The notes: generated from the letters alone by a model not told the origin. Numbered from the stretch's first letter, positions 52,868-62,286 are shown. The stretch is DNA of 64,000 nucleotides from Colimorpha sp045640985 (GCA_045640985.1 JAZUFZ010000021.1:25619-89618); one strand, 5' to 3'. Program-made: numbers and translations.

Positions 52868-54391
52868 ATGAAGAAATTCTTATTCTTTTTCCTCCTGCTG
52901 ACTGGAACGCTTGTCTCCCAAGCCTACGATTTCAGCGCTGTCGCCCCCACTGGCCAGACGCTGTACTACAACATCAACGGAAATACGGTCACGGTAACCC
53001 ATCCCAATGCAATCAATATATATATCGACGAAGCATATATTGGCTACACAACACCAACGGGTATCCTCACCATCCCTGCCTCTGTCACCTACAATGGCAC
53101 CACTTATTCAGTGACCAGCATTGGGAATTATGCTTTCGGATATTGCAGTGGTCTCATTAACGTAACCATCCCCAATTCGGTGACCAATATCGGAATTTAC
53201 GCTTTCTGTGGTTGCAACGGTCTTGCGAGCGTAACCGTTCCCAATTCGGTGACCAGCATCGAAAATCAGGCTTTTTATTTGGTGAAAAATATTGTTTATA
53301 ATGGTAGTGCCACCGGAGGTCCGTGGGGAGCATTGACCGTTAATGGGTATGTAGAAGGCGACCTCATCTATGAGGATACCACCAGAACAAAAGTAACTGG
53401 TTGCAGCACGTCTGCCACAAGTGTGACCATTCCCAATTCGGTAACCAGCATCGGAAATCATGCTTTCACTGAATGTAGCAGTCTTGCCGAAATAACATCT
53501 CTGGCAATAACGGCTCCTACCTTAGGCACCGATGCGCTTACTGGTGTAAATGATATGATTCCCATAAATATTCCTTGTGGTAGTTCTATGTCTTATTACT
53601 CCCGTTGGTCATATTTCAACAACTTTGTCGAAGCATCAGGATTTTCTTTTTCGGCCAGCAGTAACGACAATAGTATGGGAATTGTATCAATTCTTACCCA
53701 ACCCACCTGTTCGGCCCGGCAAGCCGTAATCAATGCAGTTCCTGCAACTGGATATCAGTTTGACCATTGGAGTGATGGAATTACTACTAATCCGTATGCT
53801 TTGACAGTTACCACCGATACTAACCTAATGGCTTTCTTTGTGCCCCAGGAAAGAGATACTGTATTTTTCTATGATACAGTTATTGTTGATAACTATATCC
53901 ACGATACGATAATGGTTCATGATACAATAACCATCACGGAACCGATAACGTATTACACGCTTTTTGTTACTTCTGGAAATTTGAATCGCGGACTGGTGGC
54001 AGGCAACGGAATGTTCCCGGAGGGTACGGAAGTGGAGATTGCGGCTATCCCTATCCAGGGAAATATGTTCGTGCAATGGGTGGACGGAAACACGGATAAC
54101 CCAAGGCGAGTGACCGTGAACGGTAATACGAACTATGTGGCAACCTTTGAGGCAAACCAGGTAGGCGTGACCGAGGTGGAAGGTGTGAATTTCACAATCG
54201 GCACGGAAAATGGTGTTATCGTGGTAAAGGATGCCCCGGAGGTGCAGGTACGTATTTTCGACAATCTGGGCCGCTGTCTGATTACGAACAAAGGTGGCGA
54301 ACTTGTGCGTCTGTTCAATATGCCAGCCACGGGAGCCTATATGGTTCAGGTGGGCAATTATCCAGCCCAGAAGGTGGTTGTGGTGAAGTAG
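52868..54391 (+). CDS. Secreted BspA-like leucine-rich-repeat protein with T9SS type A sorting domain
   Basis: A 507-residue surface protein. Signal peptide MKKFLFFFLLLTGTLVSQA. Residues about 65-220 contain LRR_5 (BspA-like) repeats built on the pattern SVTSIGNYAFGYCSGLINVTIPNSVT. Then come repeat domains with GYQFDHWSDGITTNPYALTVTTDTNLMAFF and GNMFVQWVDGNTDNPRRVTV (InlB B-repeat-like). Between them lies a Thr/Asp-rich linker with repeated HDT motifs. The C-terminus (FDNLGRCLITN ... GAYMVQVGNYPAQKVVVVK) is a Por-type sorting signal. It is a probable client of the PorU/PorV system in this window. Confidence 0.92.
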   Translation: MKKFLFFFLLLTGTLVSQAYDFSAVAPTGQTLYYNINGNTVTVTHPNAINIYIDEAYIGYTTPTGILTIPASVTYNGTTYSVTSIGNYAFGYCSGLINVTIPNSVTNIGIYAFCGCNGLASVTVPNSVTSIENQAFYLVKNIVYNGSATGGPWGALTVNGYVEGDLIYEDTTRTKVTGCSTSATSVTIPNSVTSIGNHAFTECSSLAEITSLAITAPTLGTDALTGVNDMIPINIPCGSSMSYYSRWSYFNNFVEASGFSFSASSNDNSMGIVSILTQPTCSARQAVINAVPATGYQFDHWSDGITTNPYALTVTTDTNLMAFFVPQERDTVFFYDTVIVDNYIHDTIMVHDTITITEPITYYTLFVTSGNLNRGLVAGNGMFPEGTEVEIAAIPIQGNMFVQWVDGNTDNPRRVTVNGNTNYVATFEANQVGVTEVEGVNFTIGTENGVIVVKDAPEVQVRIFDNLGRCLITNKGGELVRLFNMPATGAYMVQVGNYPAQKVVVVK

Positions 54392-54573
54392 AAATTGAAA
54401 CTTATGATACGGGAAAAAGGAGCTGATGGGCTCCCTTTGCTGTTGTTATGGTTTCGTTGTGGGGAGCTGGTGAGATTGGAATATGTCTGTTCTTTCTACG
54501 AGGCCGCCGAGCGCGCTCATGGTCTGCCTCACCTATGCATTTCGGTGAAGGATTATTTCATTATCATGGGTAT

Positions 54574-55335
54574 TCAATCCTTATTGGAGTTCAGAACCCG
54601 TTGTATGGAATGAAGATAATGACTATAGGTTTGTGTGTCTGTATTGAAAATGCCTGTAGCATCAATACTGTCGATACGGACTTTTCCCGAGGCATGGATA
54701 ATCTGATGATTGCCTAAATATAGTCCTACATGAATGATTCTGCCTGAGGCGTTGTGGAAAAATAAAAGATCGCCTCTTTTTGCTTGTTCAATGTCTGGGA
54801 TGGTTTCCCCAACCGTGGCTTGCTGGGATGCGTCACGGGGTAAGCAGATGTCTGCTGACCGGAAAATGGTCTGTATGAATCCGGAGCAGTCGATACCTAA
54901 AGCGGTCTTGCCTCCCCATAGATAAGGTGCGTTCAACAGCGATTCCGCACACTCATATATGGATCTGAGAGGTTGTGGGTTTGAATATTGTATCGTGTGG
55001 TTGTGAAACCTTGTACAGTTGGTTTCCGGAAGATTGCTTCCCATAGGAATAACGCATGGAATAGCGTCTATTAAAAGGGTTGCAAGTGGTTCGGTGATAC
55101 GGTGTGTCCATTTCTGCGTCTTCTCAAATTCTTCCGGGCTGATGGGAATAATCTGTTTGTTATCTACCCAGCCACAATAGTTGTCCATAGAGGTTCTGAT
55201 GAGACTCCATTTGCTTTGCGGTTCAAGTATTTCGCAAGTTTCGCCGAACAGCATCTGACTGACCATTTCCGATTTGTCGGATGCTTCTGCCCGCATGGGA
55301 ATGACGGGTAACAGTGAGATAGCGTATTGCTCCAT
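54574..55335 (-). CDS. NlpC/P60 peptidase with SH3 domain
   Basis: A 253-residue C40-family cysteine peptidase that cleaves peptidoglycan stem peptides. The N-terminal SH3-like half (PVIPMRAEASDKSEMVSQMLFGETCEILEPQSKWSLIRT) precedes the catalytic half with C150 (GIDCSGF), H202 (IIHVGLYLGN) and H214 (IIHASGKVR). No signal peptide is evident, so it may act on cytoplasmic muropeptides like the YkfC-type dipeptidyl peptidases. The gene converges with the leucine-rich-repeat gene and is eight bases from DUF4294. Confidence 0.9.
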   Translation of the reverse strand: MEQYAISLLPVIPMRAEASDKSEMVSQMLFGETCEILEPQSKWSLIRTSMDNYCGWVDNKQIIPISPEEFEKTQKWTHRITEPLATLLIDAIPCVIPMGSNLPETNCTRFHNHTIQYSNPQPLRSIYECAESLLNAPYLWGGKTALGIDCSGFIQTIFRSADICLPRDASQQATVGETIPDIEQAKRGDLLFFHNASGRIIHVGLYLGNHQIIHASGKVRIDSIDATGIFNTDTQTYSHYLHSIQRVLNSNKD

Positions 55336-55343
55336 GATAGTGG

Positions 55344-55928
55344 TTATGCTCTTCCGGCTTCAACGGAAAGGATCACTCTTTCCAGAAGGTTGTCGTCCTT
55401 GTCATGAAGTGGATCGTAGCGTTTCTTCAGGTTATATCCGAAAAGACGTGCAAAAGTCTGGTAAAATCCCGCGCGGAGTTTACCCCGTAGCTCATCTACA
55501 AGTTGGTAGGAGGTTCGTCCGGTTTCCCGGTCCACCATCTTGAGAAGTACTTTCCCTTGAGAAATTGTAAGTTCCTTAAGTTCGTCCGAAAATTCATCCA
55601 GCAGCACTTTTTCCATCTTTTTCATGTACTCTTTACGTTGCCGCTCCGACATCTGGGCGGCCTGGCGCTCAATCTGGTCAAGGCGTGCTTTTCCCATCTT
55701 CGCGTAGGGTAGTACTTTCTTTACGTTTCGTATCAGTTTCTGATTCCGTCGAATCTCGGTAGGAGTAAGGTATGCAATAAGTCCTTCGATCGTAACTTCT
55801 TTCAGTTTATAGTAAGGAACGGTGTCTCCATCCAGGATTGCCGCGTACACAACATAGCGGTCCTGTGCCTTCACACTACCTGCCAGAATGCAGAAGATTG
55901 CTGTAAATATAATAATTTTTAGTCGCAT
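55344..55928 (-). CDS. DUF4294-family exported protein
   Basis: A 194-residue protein with signal peptide MRLKIIIFTAIFCILAGSVKAQ. The mature domain contains VYAAILDGDTVPYYKLKEVTIEG, RRNQKLIRNVKKVLPYAKMGKARLDQIERQAAQM and FYQTFARLFGYNLKKRYDP, which matches DUF4294 of Bacteroidota. No function known. ATG at 55928 is chosen over a GTG three bases upstream. Confidence 0.87.
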   Translation of the reverse strand: MRLKIIIFTAIFCILAGSVKAQDRYVVYAAILDGDTVPYYKLKEVTIEGLIAYLTPTEIRRNQKLIRNVKKVLPYAKMGKARLDQIERQAAQMSERQRKEYMKKMEKVLLDEFSDELKELTISQGKVLLKMVDRETGRTSYQLVDELRGKLRAGFYQTFARLFGYNLKKRYDPLHDKDDNLLERVILSVEAGRA

Positions 55929-56005
55929 CACAACGGTTTTTTCCTATATAACTCAAAAAAACAGAAAAAAGTATATTTTTTTATAGAAAATTCAAAAAAA
56001 AGTTG

Positions 56006-56013
56006 TATTTTTG
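56006..56013 (+). promoter_or_regulatory. -7 element of the acyltransferase gene
   Basis: TATTTTTG, 27 bases before the ATG at 56041. No convincing -33 partner. Confidence 0.45.
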
Positions 56014-56040
56014 CAAATTATTTGAAAATATACGTCTTGT

Positions 56041-57396
56041 ATGAAAGTAGTTCAGCAGCATAGTGTTTCGTATGATATTGCGCAAGTTGGAATCAATTTC
56101 GCTACACGAAATCATTATCATCGCTTAGTTGTCAAGGGAAAAGAGAATCTGCCAACAGAAGGCAGTTATATTATTGCGCCATGTCATCAAAATGCGCTGA
56201 TGGAGCCTTTGGTGGTTCTTGCATCCATTCGTAAGCCTGTCGTATTTCTGGCCCGTGCTGATATCTTCAACAAACCGCTTCTGGCAAAATTCTTCCATTG
56301 GTTGAGAATCATGCCTGTCTATCGTATCCGGGACGGTAAAGAGAGTTTGAGCAAGAATGTGGATATTTTTGAGAAATCAAAGAATGTGCTGCTTGATCAT
56401 GTGCCATTGTGTCTGATGGCGGAAGGCCGCCACAATAACAAACATCAGCTTTTGCCTTTGGTAAAAGGAATGTTCCGTATTGCAGGCGAAACCCAGAAAG
56501 CGTTGGGAGATGAACCTTTGTATATCGTACCTACAGGCATTGATTACGATGAGTATGAACGTCCGTTTGCCAATGTTGTGATTAATTACGGAAAGCCTAT
56601 CCCGGTCAAGCCTTTTATGGCACAGTATGAAGAGAATGAGCCGATAGCTTTGAATCAGATGAGGCAGGCCTTGGATGAAAGTCTGCGTCCATTAATGCAT
56701 GATATCCGCAGTTTGGAGTATTATGAGGAAATTAACGGATTGTGTAATGCCTGCAACCGCACGGTGCGTAAGGAAGAAGGCCTCAGAAATACTGTCTGGA
56801 ACCGATTTGATGTTCGCAGGAGAATCTCCGTCCGTTTGGATAAAATGGTTGCTGATGGTTGCGAAAAGGCTGCCCCCATTGTACATCTTGGAAAGGAATA
56901 TAACCGTGTTTGTCAGGAGTTGAAGTTCCGTCCTCAACTTCCTTCGGAAAGGTGGAATCTTGGATTGCTTTGTTTAAGCACGATAGCATTTGCTTCCATA
57001 ATTCTGGCGGCATGTTGGTTCCCAAAAGTGTTATGTGGTTTGCTGTTTTGCTTGATATGTTTCCCATTGCCATTCTTGCCGACTCATCTTATCCCGAGAA
57101 AATTAATTAAAGATCCGCAGTTCCGCAGTTCTGTTAATTATGGCATACGACTGGTTTTTGGAATGCTATATGCTTTGGCGTTTAGTATCATCTTCGCTTG
57201 TTGTCATGGCTGGTACTGGTTCTTTATTTCAATGATAGCAGCCATGATATTGTCTTTCATCAGTGGAGATGTAGTCTGCTGGTTGCGTGGAATGCTTGAC
57301 AACTGGCGTTATCGTTTCGCTCAGTTGCTTCACCGCGATAAAGTCGCGTATCTCGATACCATTATCAAAGAAGTCAGTTCTTCAATGAAGGCTTAG
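56041..57396 (+). CDS. 1-acyl-glycerol-3-phosphate acyltransferase-like protein
   Basis: A 451-residue acyltransferase with a soluble PlsC-type domain and C-terminal membrane segments. The first motif reads HQNALME, with H49 and a Glu55 where this family usually has Asp, one residue further than the canonical H-x4-D. The EGRHNNKHQLLPLVKG stretch corresponds to motif III. Four hydrophobic segments lie at about residues 305-410 (LGLLCLSTIAFASIILAACW, VLCGLLFCLICFPLPFLP and others). Substrate unknown; glycerophospholipid synthesis is probable. Confidence 0.87.
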   Translation: MKVVQQHSVSYDIAQVGINFATRNHYHRLVVKGKENLPTEGSYIIAPCHQNALMEPLVVLASIRKPVVFLARADIFNKPLLAKFFHWLRIMPVYRIRDGKESLSKNVDIFEKSKNVLLDHVPLCLMAEGRHNNKHQLLPLVKGMFRIAGETQKALGDEPLYIVPTGIDYDEYERPFANVVINYGKPIPVKPFMAQYEENEPIALNQMRQALDESLRPLMHDIRSLEYYEEINGLCNACNRTVRKEEGLRNTVWNRFDVRRRISVRLDKMVADGCEKAAPIVHLGKEYNRVCQELKFRPQLPSERWNLGLLCLSTIAFASIILAACWFPKVLCGLLFCLICFPLPFLPTHLIPRKLIKDPQFRSSVNYGIRLVFGMLYALAFSIIFACCHGWYWFFISMIAAMILSFISGDVVCWLRGMLDNWRYRFAQLLHRDKVAYLDTIIKEVSSSMKA

Positions 57397-57441
57397 TCGG
57401 TTTGGCTTTATAGTAGATAGTAAAAATCTTAATAAATTAAT

Positions 57442-57467
57442 AAAGCCCTGCCGATCGGCAGGGCTTT
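57442..57467. terminator. Bidirectional terminator between acyltransferase and aspA
   Basis: Perfect 12-base stem AAAGCCCTGCCG / CGGCAGGGCTTT with a 2-base centre, between convergent genes. Confidence 0.93.
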
Positions 57468-57490
57468 GTGTTATAGATGTGTGTCTGTAA

Positions 57491-58909
57491 TTATTTTACA
57501 ACGGAACGCATATCTTTTGCTTCGAGCATGTTTTCAGGACGCATGATGGTGTCCAATTGTTCTTTGGTCAGCAGACCATGTTCAAGAACGAGTTCATAAA
57601 CGCCACGACCGGTTTCGGTAGCTTCGCGAGCGATCTTGGTGGAAGCCTTGTAACCGATGATGGTGTTGAGCATGGTGATGATACCGATAGAGTTCTCAAC
57701 GAGTTCTTTGCAACGTTTTTCGTTAGCTACGATACCGTCGATGCAGAAGGTGCGGAGGGTGTCGTAACCGTTCATCAGCAGGTGAACGCTTTCGAACAGC
57801 GTGTAAGCCATAACTGGTTCCATAACGTTGAGTTCGAGCTGTGCGTTGTCAGCACCCATTACGATGCAAGTATCGTTACCGATAACTTTGTAGCATACCT
57901 GGTTCATAACCTCAGGGATAACAGGGTTCACCTTACCTGGCATGATAGAAGAACCTGGCTGACGCTCTGGGATATGGATTTCCTGGAGACCGCAGCGAGG
58001 ACCGGAACTCATAAGACGGATATCGTTACAAATCTTGTTGGTGCGAACTGCCAGACGTTTCATTGCTGCGCTGTAAGCGAGCATGCAGGCGGTGCTGGAG
58101 GTTGCTTCGATGAGGTTTTCAGCCAAGGTAATATCCCAACCGGTAATGTCGCGGAGCGCTTCAATGCAATATTTGCTGTAGCCAGGGAATGCGCAGATTC
58201 CGGTTCCGATTGCGGTTGCACCCATGTTTACAACGAGGAATTCTTTTGCTGCATGGTCAAGGTTTTCGAGTTCAAGACGCATTGCTGCTGCAAAACCGCC
58301 AAAAGTCTGACCGAGGGTCATAGGAACTGCGTCCTGCAACTGGGTACGACCCATCTTGATGATATGTGCAAATTCGTCGCTCTTTTTCTGGAGGCTGTCG
58401 ATGAACATCTGGAGGTGTTTACGCAGTTCGAGGTGCTCCATGTACATTGCCATGTGAATGCCGCAAGGATATGCGTCGTTGGTTGACTGGGAACCATTTA
58501 CGTGGTCGTTAGGAGTGATGTTGCCTTTGTATTCGCCTTTGGCGATGCCCATGTGCTCAAGAGCGATGTTAGCGATAACCTCGTTAGCTGCCATATTGGT
58601 AGAGGTACCTGCACCACCCTGAATCATATCGATAGGGAACTGGTCGTTGTATTTGCCTGCGAGGAGTTCGTCACATGCGAAAACGATAGCTTCGCGTTGT
58701 GCAGGGGTAATCATATTAACTTTCTCATTAGCGATAGCTGCTGCCTTCTTGGTAATAGCCATACCTTTGATGAAGTTAGGAAATTCATTCATGGTTCTGC
58801 CACTGATGTGGAAGTTTTCCATTGCACGGAGAGTCTGTACACCATAATAAGCCTCTGCTGGAACCTGGCGTTCGCCAAGGAGGTCGCTTTCAATACGATA
58901 ATTTGCCAT
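57491..58909 (-). CDS. aspA: Aspartate ammonia-lyase
   Basis: A 472-residue lyase converting aspartate to fumarate and ammonia. The fumarase/aspartase signature GSSIMPGKVNPVIPE is intact, as are MNEFPNFIKGMAITKKAAAIAN and QGGAGTSTNMAANEVIAN. The fumarate made can serve as electron acceptor in anaerobic metabolism, which fits the hydrogenase and butyrate genes upstream. It lies 79 bases downstream of the butyrate kinase gene, with a hairpin in between. Confidence 0.97.
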   Translation of the reverse strand: MANYRIESDLLGERQVPAEAYYGVQTLRAMENFHISGRTMNEFPNFIKGMAITKKAAAIANEKVNMITPAQREAIVFACDELLAGKYNDQFPIDMIQGGAGTSTNMAANEVIANIALEHMGIAKGEYKGNITPNDHVNGSQSTNDAYPCGIHMAMYMEHLELRKHLQMFIDSLQKKSDEFAHIIKMGRTQLQDAVPMTLGQTFGGFAAAMRLELENLDHAAKEFLVVNMGATAIGTGICAFPGYSKYCIEALRDITGWDITLAENLIEATSSTACMLAYSAAMKRLAVRTNKICNDIRLMSSGPRCGLQEIHIPERQPGSSIMPGKVNPVIPEVMNQVCYKVIGNDTCIVMGADNAQLELNVMEPVMAYTLFESVHLLMNGYDTLRTFCIDGIVANEKRCKELVENSIGIITMLNTIIGYKASTKIAREATETGRGVYELVLEHGLLTKEQLDTIMRPENMLEAKDMRSVVK

Positions 58910-58958
58910 TTTACTTGTTTAATCTATTAATTGTTATTGTTGATTTTTATTTCGAGAT

Positions 58959-58982
58959 GCTGTGGATGTTTCCATCCACAGC
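58959..58982 (-). terminator. Hairpin after the butyrate kinase gene
   Basis: Perfect 10-base stem GCTGTGGATG / CATCCACAGC with a 4-base loop. The T-run lies on the plus-strand side, which does not fit termination of the minus-strand operon, so it may instead be an mRNA processing or attenuation site before aspA. Confidence 0.6.
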
Positions 58983-58988
58983 CCTTTT

Positions 58989-60080
58989 TTATTTATATTC
59001 TTTTGGTTCAGCACCATCGAGAATTTCTTTTCCGCAGATTGCCAGTGCAAGCATCTCGTTCTCGCCCTTGTAAACCTTTACAGGAGCAATCCAGCCTACA
59101 CGTTCTTCAATCATAGCCATCCAAGGTTTGCTGTATGCAATACCGCCGGTAAGGAGAATAGCATCAACTTTTCCGTTTACGGCTGCTGCGAGTTTGCTGA
59201 TTTCCAAGGATACCTGATAAGTGAATGCTTCCACCAGGAGCTTGCATTTCTCATCACCTGCGTCAGCTCTCTTTTCAACTGCATAAGCGTCATTGGTGCC
59301 GAGGTATGCTACGAAACCACCTTCTGCGGTAACCATTTTCTTCAGCTGTGCTTCGGTATATTTACCGCTGCAGGCTACTTCAATCAGTTTGCTGGCATTG
59401 ATGCTGCCGGCGCGGGTAGGAGAGAAGGGACCCAAGCCGCAAAGTGCGCGGTTCACCTCAACTACTTTACCATGGTTGTGAACGCCAACGCTCACGCCGC
59501 CACCCATGTGGGCGATGATTACGTTGATGTCTTCGTAGGTCTTGCCTAATTCGCGGGCATAGAGTTTTGCAGTCATTTTCTGGTTCAGGCAGTGCCAGAT
59601 TGTTCCCTCGTATGTCGGGTCAAGGTCAAATACCGGATGACCGGAGAAACGTGCGTAGTCTGGTCTTTCGTCCACGATACCTGGATCAGCGATATATGCG
59701 CATTCCAGTCCGATTTCGTGTGCGATAGAGTCGCTGATCAATGCTCCCAGATTGCAGGCGTGTTTTCCCTGAATACCTTTATGGCATTCTTCTTTCATCA
59801 GCTCGTTTACTCTATAGGTACCGCTTTCGCAAGGTCTGGTCAAGCCGCCACGGCCCATTACGATAGCAATTTCGTCGTTGTTGATATTGTGTTGTTTGAG
59901 CATTTCCAGAATCACATCCTTGCGATAGTCGAATTGGTCTGCTACCTCTGGATAGCGCTGGATTTCCTCAATGGGGTGCTTCAGGTTTTCGGTAAACACC
60001 TCGTTTTCCCCTTCAAAGATCGAAACTTTTGTTGAGGTTGCACCAGGGTTGATTACCAATGTATATTTTCTTGTGCTCAT
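58989..60080 (-). CDS. buk: Butyrate kinase
   Basis: A 363-residue acetokinase-family enzyme interconverting butyryl phosphate and ADP with butyrate and ATP. Motifs: LVINPGATSTKVSIFEGE, VMGRGGLTRPCESGTYRVN, VIIAHMGGGVSVGVHNHGKVVEVN, and LTGGIAYSKPW. Length and motifs agree with Buk. The phosphate butyryltransferase (ptb), normally paired with it, is not adjacent. It lies 21 bases downstream of the hydrogenase gene. Confidence 0.96.
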   Translation of the reverse strand: MSTRKYTLVINPGATSTKVSIFEGENEVFTENLKHPIEEIQRYPEVADQFDYRKDVILEMLKQHNINNDEIAIVMGRGGLTRPCESGTYRVNELMKEECHKGIQGKHACNLGALISDSIAHEIGLECAYIADPGIVDERPDYARFSGHPVFDLDPTYEGTIWHCLNQKMTAKLYARELGKTYEDINVIIAHMGGGVSVGVHNHGKVVEVNRALCGLGPFSPTRAGSINASKLIEVACSGKYTEAQLKKMVTAEGGFVAYLGTNDAYAVEKRADAGDEKCKLLVEAFTYQVSLEISKLAAAVNGKVDAILLTGGIAYSKPWMAMIEERVGWIAPVKVYKGENEMLALAICGKEILDGAEPKEYK

Positions 60081-60101
60081 ATATTAAAGTATTATATGTA
60101 T

Positions 60102-61535
60102 TTACTTATTACGGTTTTCGCTGTCTTTAATCTTGTTCGAGTTCACTTCAATATCGTGAAGTTCACTTTCGTTGGCGTATTTGTCCAGAGTAGGCAGGTT
60201 CTTTGCTCCGCGGGTGATTACAAGCGCTCCGTTCAGGCAGCCGCCGTTGCAGGCCATGCCCTCGAAGAAGTTGTTCACACTCTTGTTCATCTTCAGTTTC
60301 ATCAAGGTTGCGCGGATGTCATCCCAGCCGCTGAAGTAGATCGGGTTGCAGCCGTCAATGCCCTTCTTGGTAGCATAGTCCACCAGACCTTCGGTAATAC
60401 CACCGCTCTTGCCGAAGATACGGCCCCAGTTGGTGGTGTCTTCATTTTCGGTTACTTCCAGTTTTGATGGGTCAATCTCGCGGGCATCAAGCCAAGCCTG
60501 AAGTTCTTCGTAGGACATCACGCAGTCGATAGCGCCCTTGGTCTTCTCCAGCTGGAATTCCATCTTCTTTGCAGAGCAAGGACCGACGAATACGCAGTAG
60601 GAACCTGGGTCTTCGCGTTTGATCTGGCGTGCGGTCTCAATCATAGGACTGCTTGAACTTGAGATGAACGGTGCGATTTCCGGGAACTGAGTCTCGATGA
60701 ATTTCACGAATGCAGGGCAGCAGCTGGTAGTCAGCACTTTGCCTTCCTCATGGCGTTCTACCCATTCGTTAGCCTCTCTGTAGAGGGTCATATCTGCGCC
60801 CCATGCAGCTTCTACTACATCGTAGAATCCCAACTGCTTGATTCCCTTATATACCTGTGGAACGGTGCTGGTTCTTACCTGGCTGGCAATTGCAGGAGCA
60901 ACTACGGCATATACATGCTTGCCGGTCTTGATCATATCCATGATTCTCAGCAGGAAGGACTTATCCACGATAGCGCCGAATGGGCAGGCAACGAGGCAGG
61001 CACCGCAGCTGGTGCATTTTGCGTTGTCAATCTTGCTCTTTCCGTTCTCTGCAATGCTCAGGGCCTTAGGTCCGCAAACTTCTTTGCAAGGACGTTTCAG
61101 CGGAATGATTGCATGATAAGGACAGCTCTGTGCGCATTTTCCGCAGCTGATACATTTTGCCGGGTCAATGGTGCATTTGTGGTTTACGATAGTGATTGCC
61201 TGTTTGGGACAGCCGTCCATACAGCTGTGGCGCAGACATCCGCGGCAGGCGTCACTTACCAACATACCGGTGGCGGTGCAGGCATCACATGCAGCCTCTA
61301 TTACCTCAATAGGGTTGGGGTTGTCTGCGTTGCCGCCCATTGCCATACGCACTCTTTCGGTCAGAACGGTGCGTTCTTCTTCCATCGAGTGGCGCTGGAT
61401 GGGCTCAGGGCCGGGTGATAAAAGTTGGGGGATTTCCGTCATAGCGCTGTCCAATGTGCCATTGTCAGCGCATTTGATTACCTCTTTCAGTACCTTGTAT
61501 TTCGTCTCTTGTACGTTGGTATCAAAAACTTTCAT
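60102..61535 (-). CDS. Monomeric [FeFe] hydrogenase, group B-like
   Basis: A 477-residue enzyme that produces or consumes H2. The N-terminal third carries a Cys-rich region (CDACTATG, CRGCLRHSC) and two 4Fe-4S motifs (CISCGKCAQSCPYH, CTSCGACLVACPFG). The H-cluster signatures are TSCCPAF (270-276), PCSAKKMEF (319-327) and EGMACNGGCLNG (425-436). There is no NADH-binding domain, so the electron donor is probably ferredoxin. It follows rex by about 47 bases and precedes buk. Confidence 0.95.
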   Translation of the reverse strand: MKVFDTNVQETKYKVLKEVIKCADNGTLDSAMTEIPQLLSPGPEPIQRHSMEEERTVLTERVRMAMGGNADNPNPIEVIEAACDACTATGMLVSDACRGCLRHSCMDGCPKQAITIVNHKCTIDPAKCISCGKCAQSCPYHAIIPLKRPCKEVCGPKALSIAENGKSKIDNAKCTSCGACLVACPFGAIVDKSFLLRIMDMIKTGKHVYAVVAPAIASQVRTSTVPQVYKGIKQLGFYDVVEAAWGADMTLYREANEWVERHEEGKVLTTSCCPAFVKFIETQFPEIAPFISSSSSPMIETARQIKREDPGSYCVFVGPCSAKKMEFQLEKTKGAIDCVMSYEELQAWLDAREIDPSKLEVTENEDTTNWGRIFGKSGGITEGLVDYATKKGIDGCNPIYFSGWDDIRATLMKLKMNKSVNNFFEGMACNGGCLNGALVITRGAKNLPTLDKYANESELHDIEVNSNKIKDSENRNK

Positions 61536-61582
61536 TTGGTTGTATTTTTTTGTTATTATTAATTTATTTCTTTAATTCTTTT

Positions 61583-62227
61583 TCAAATCTTCTTGGCAAG
61601 CAGCGCCAGCGATACCGCAATGTTGTCCTCCTGAACTACTACGTTCTCCGGAGTGTCCAGATGTACGGGCGCAAAATTCAGGATTCCCTTGATTCCCGAC
61701 GCCACCATCTGGTCGCATACCAGCTGCGCCTCAGACGAAGGAACCGTGATAATACCCAGTTCCACGTCCTGTTCTCCCACCACCTCTTTCATCTTCTCCA
61801 GCGGCAGAATCTGTTTCCCGTTGATGCTATAGCGCTGCACCGATTCATTCTTGTCGAAGGCAGCCACAATCTCCAGCCCGTATTTGCTGAATCCGTTGTA
61901 CGACATCAGCGCCTTCCCAAGGTTCCCCGCGCCAACCAGTATTGCACGGTCCTCCTTGTTGTAGCCCAGGAAATCGTCAAAATCCTTCACCAGCGCATCA
62001 ATCTCAAATCCCAGCCTCGGTTTCCCCGGGGTTGTGCTGATCTGTGCCAGGTCTTTTCTTACGAGTACCGGATTCAGCATGATATCCTCTGCAATCTTCG
62101 CCGACGAGATATATTTCGCTCCCTGATTCCGGAGTCTTCTTAGGTAATTATGGTACTTTGGCAGTCTGTGTAGCAGTGCTGACGATACTTCGTTTACCGA
62201 TGATTTATGGTCTAAGTACTCTGACAT
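61583..62227 (-). CDS. rex: Redox-sensing transcriptional repressor Rex
   Basis: A 214-residue repressor that senses NADH/NAD+. An N-terminal winged helix (LPKYHNYLRRLRNQGAKYISSAKIAEDIMLNPVLVRKDLAQI) is followed by a Rossmann fold with VGAGNLGKALMSYNGF and EIVAAFDKNE. Rex commonly controls fermentation genes; here it is the first gene of the operon with the hydrogenase and butyrate kinase, which strongly suggests autoregulation of this operon. No clear TTGT-ACAA palindrome was found by eye upstream. Confidence 0.97.
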   Translation of the reverse strand: MSEYLDHKSSVNEVSSALLHRLPKYHNYLRRLRNQGAKYISSAKIAEDIMLNPVLVRKDLAQISTTPGKPRLGFEIDALVKDFDDFLGYNKEDRAILVGAGNLGKALMSYNGFSKYGLEIVAAFDKNESVQRYSINGKQILPLEKMKEVVGEQDVELGIITVPSSEAQLVCDQMVASGIKGILNFAPVHLDTPENVVVQEDNIAVSLALLAKKI

Positions 62228-62278
62228 TCTGTGTTTTACTTAAATGATTGGTCCTTTTTGTCAATAAAAACGACACTG

Positions 62279-62286
62279 CAAAGATA
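62279..62286 (-). promoter_or_regulatory. -7 element upstream of rex
   Basis: TATCTTTG on the minus strand, 51 bases before the rex ATG. The -33 position is AT-rich with no good TTTG. The intergenic 62228-62438 has no gene. Confidence 0.55.

Noticed and set aside
54395..54717. Short plus-strand frames after the leucine-rich-repeat gene
   Set aside because: They overlap the peptidase gene on the other strand, and no family features are seen.
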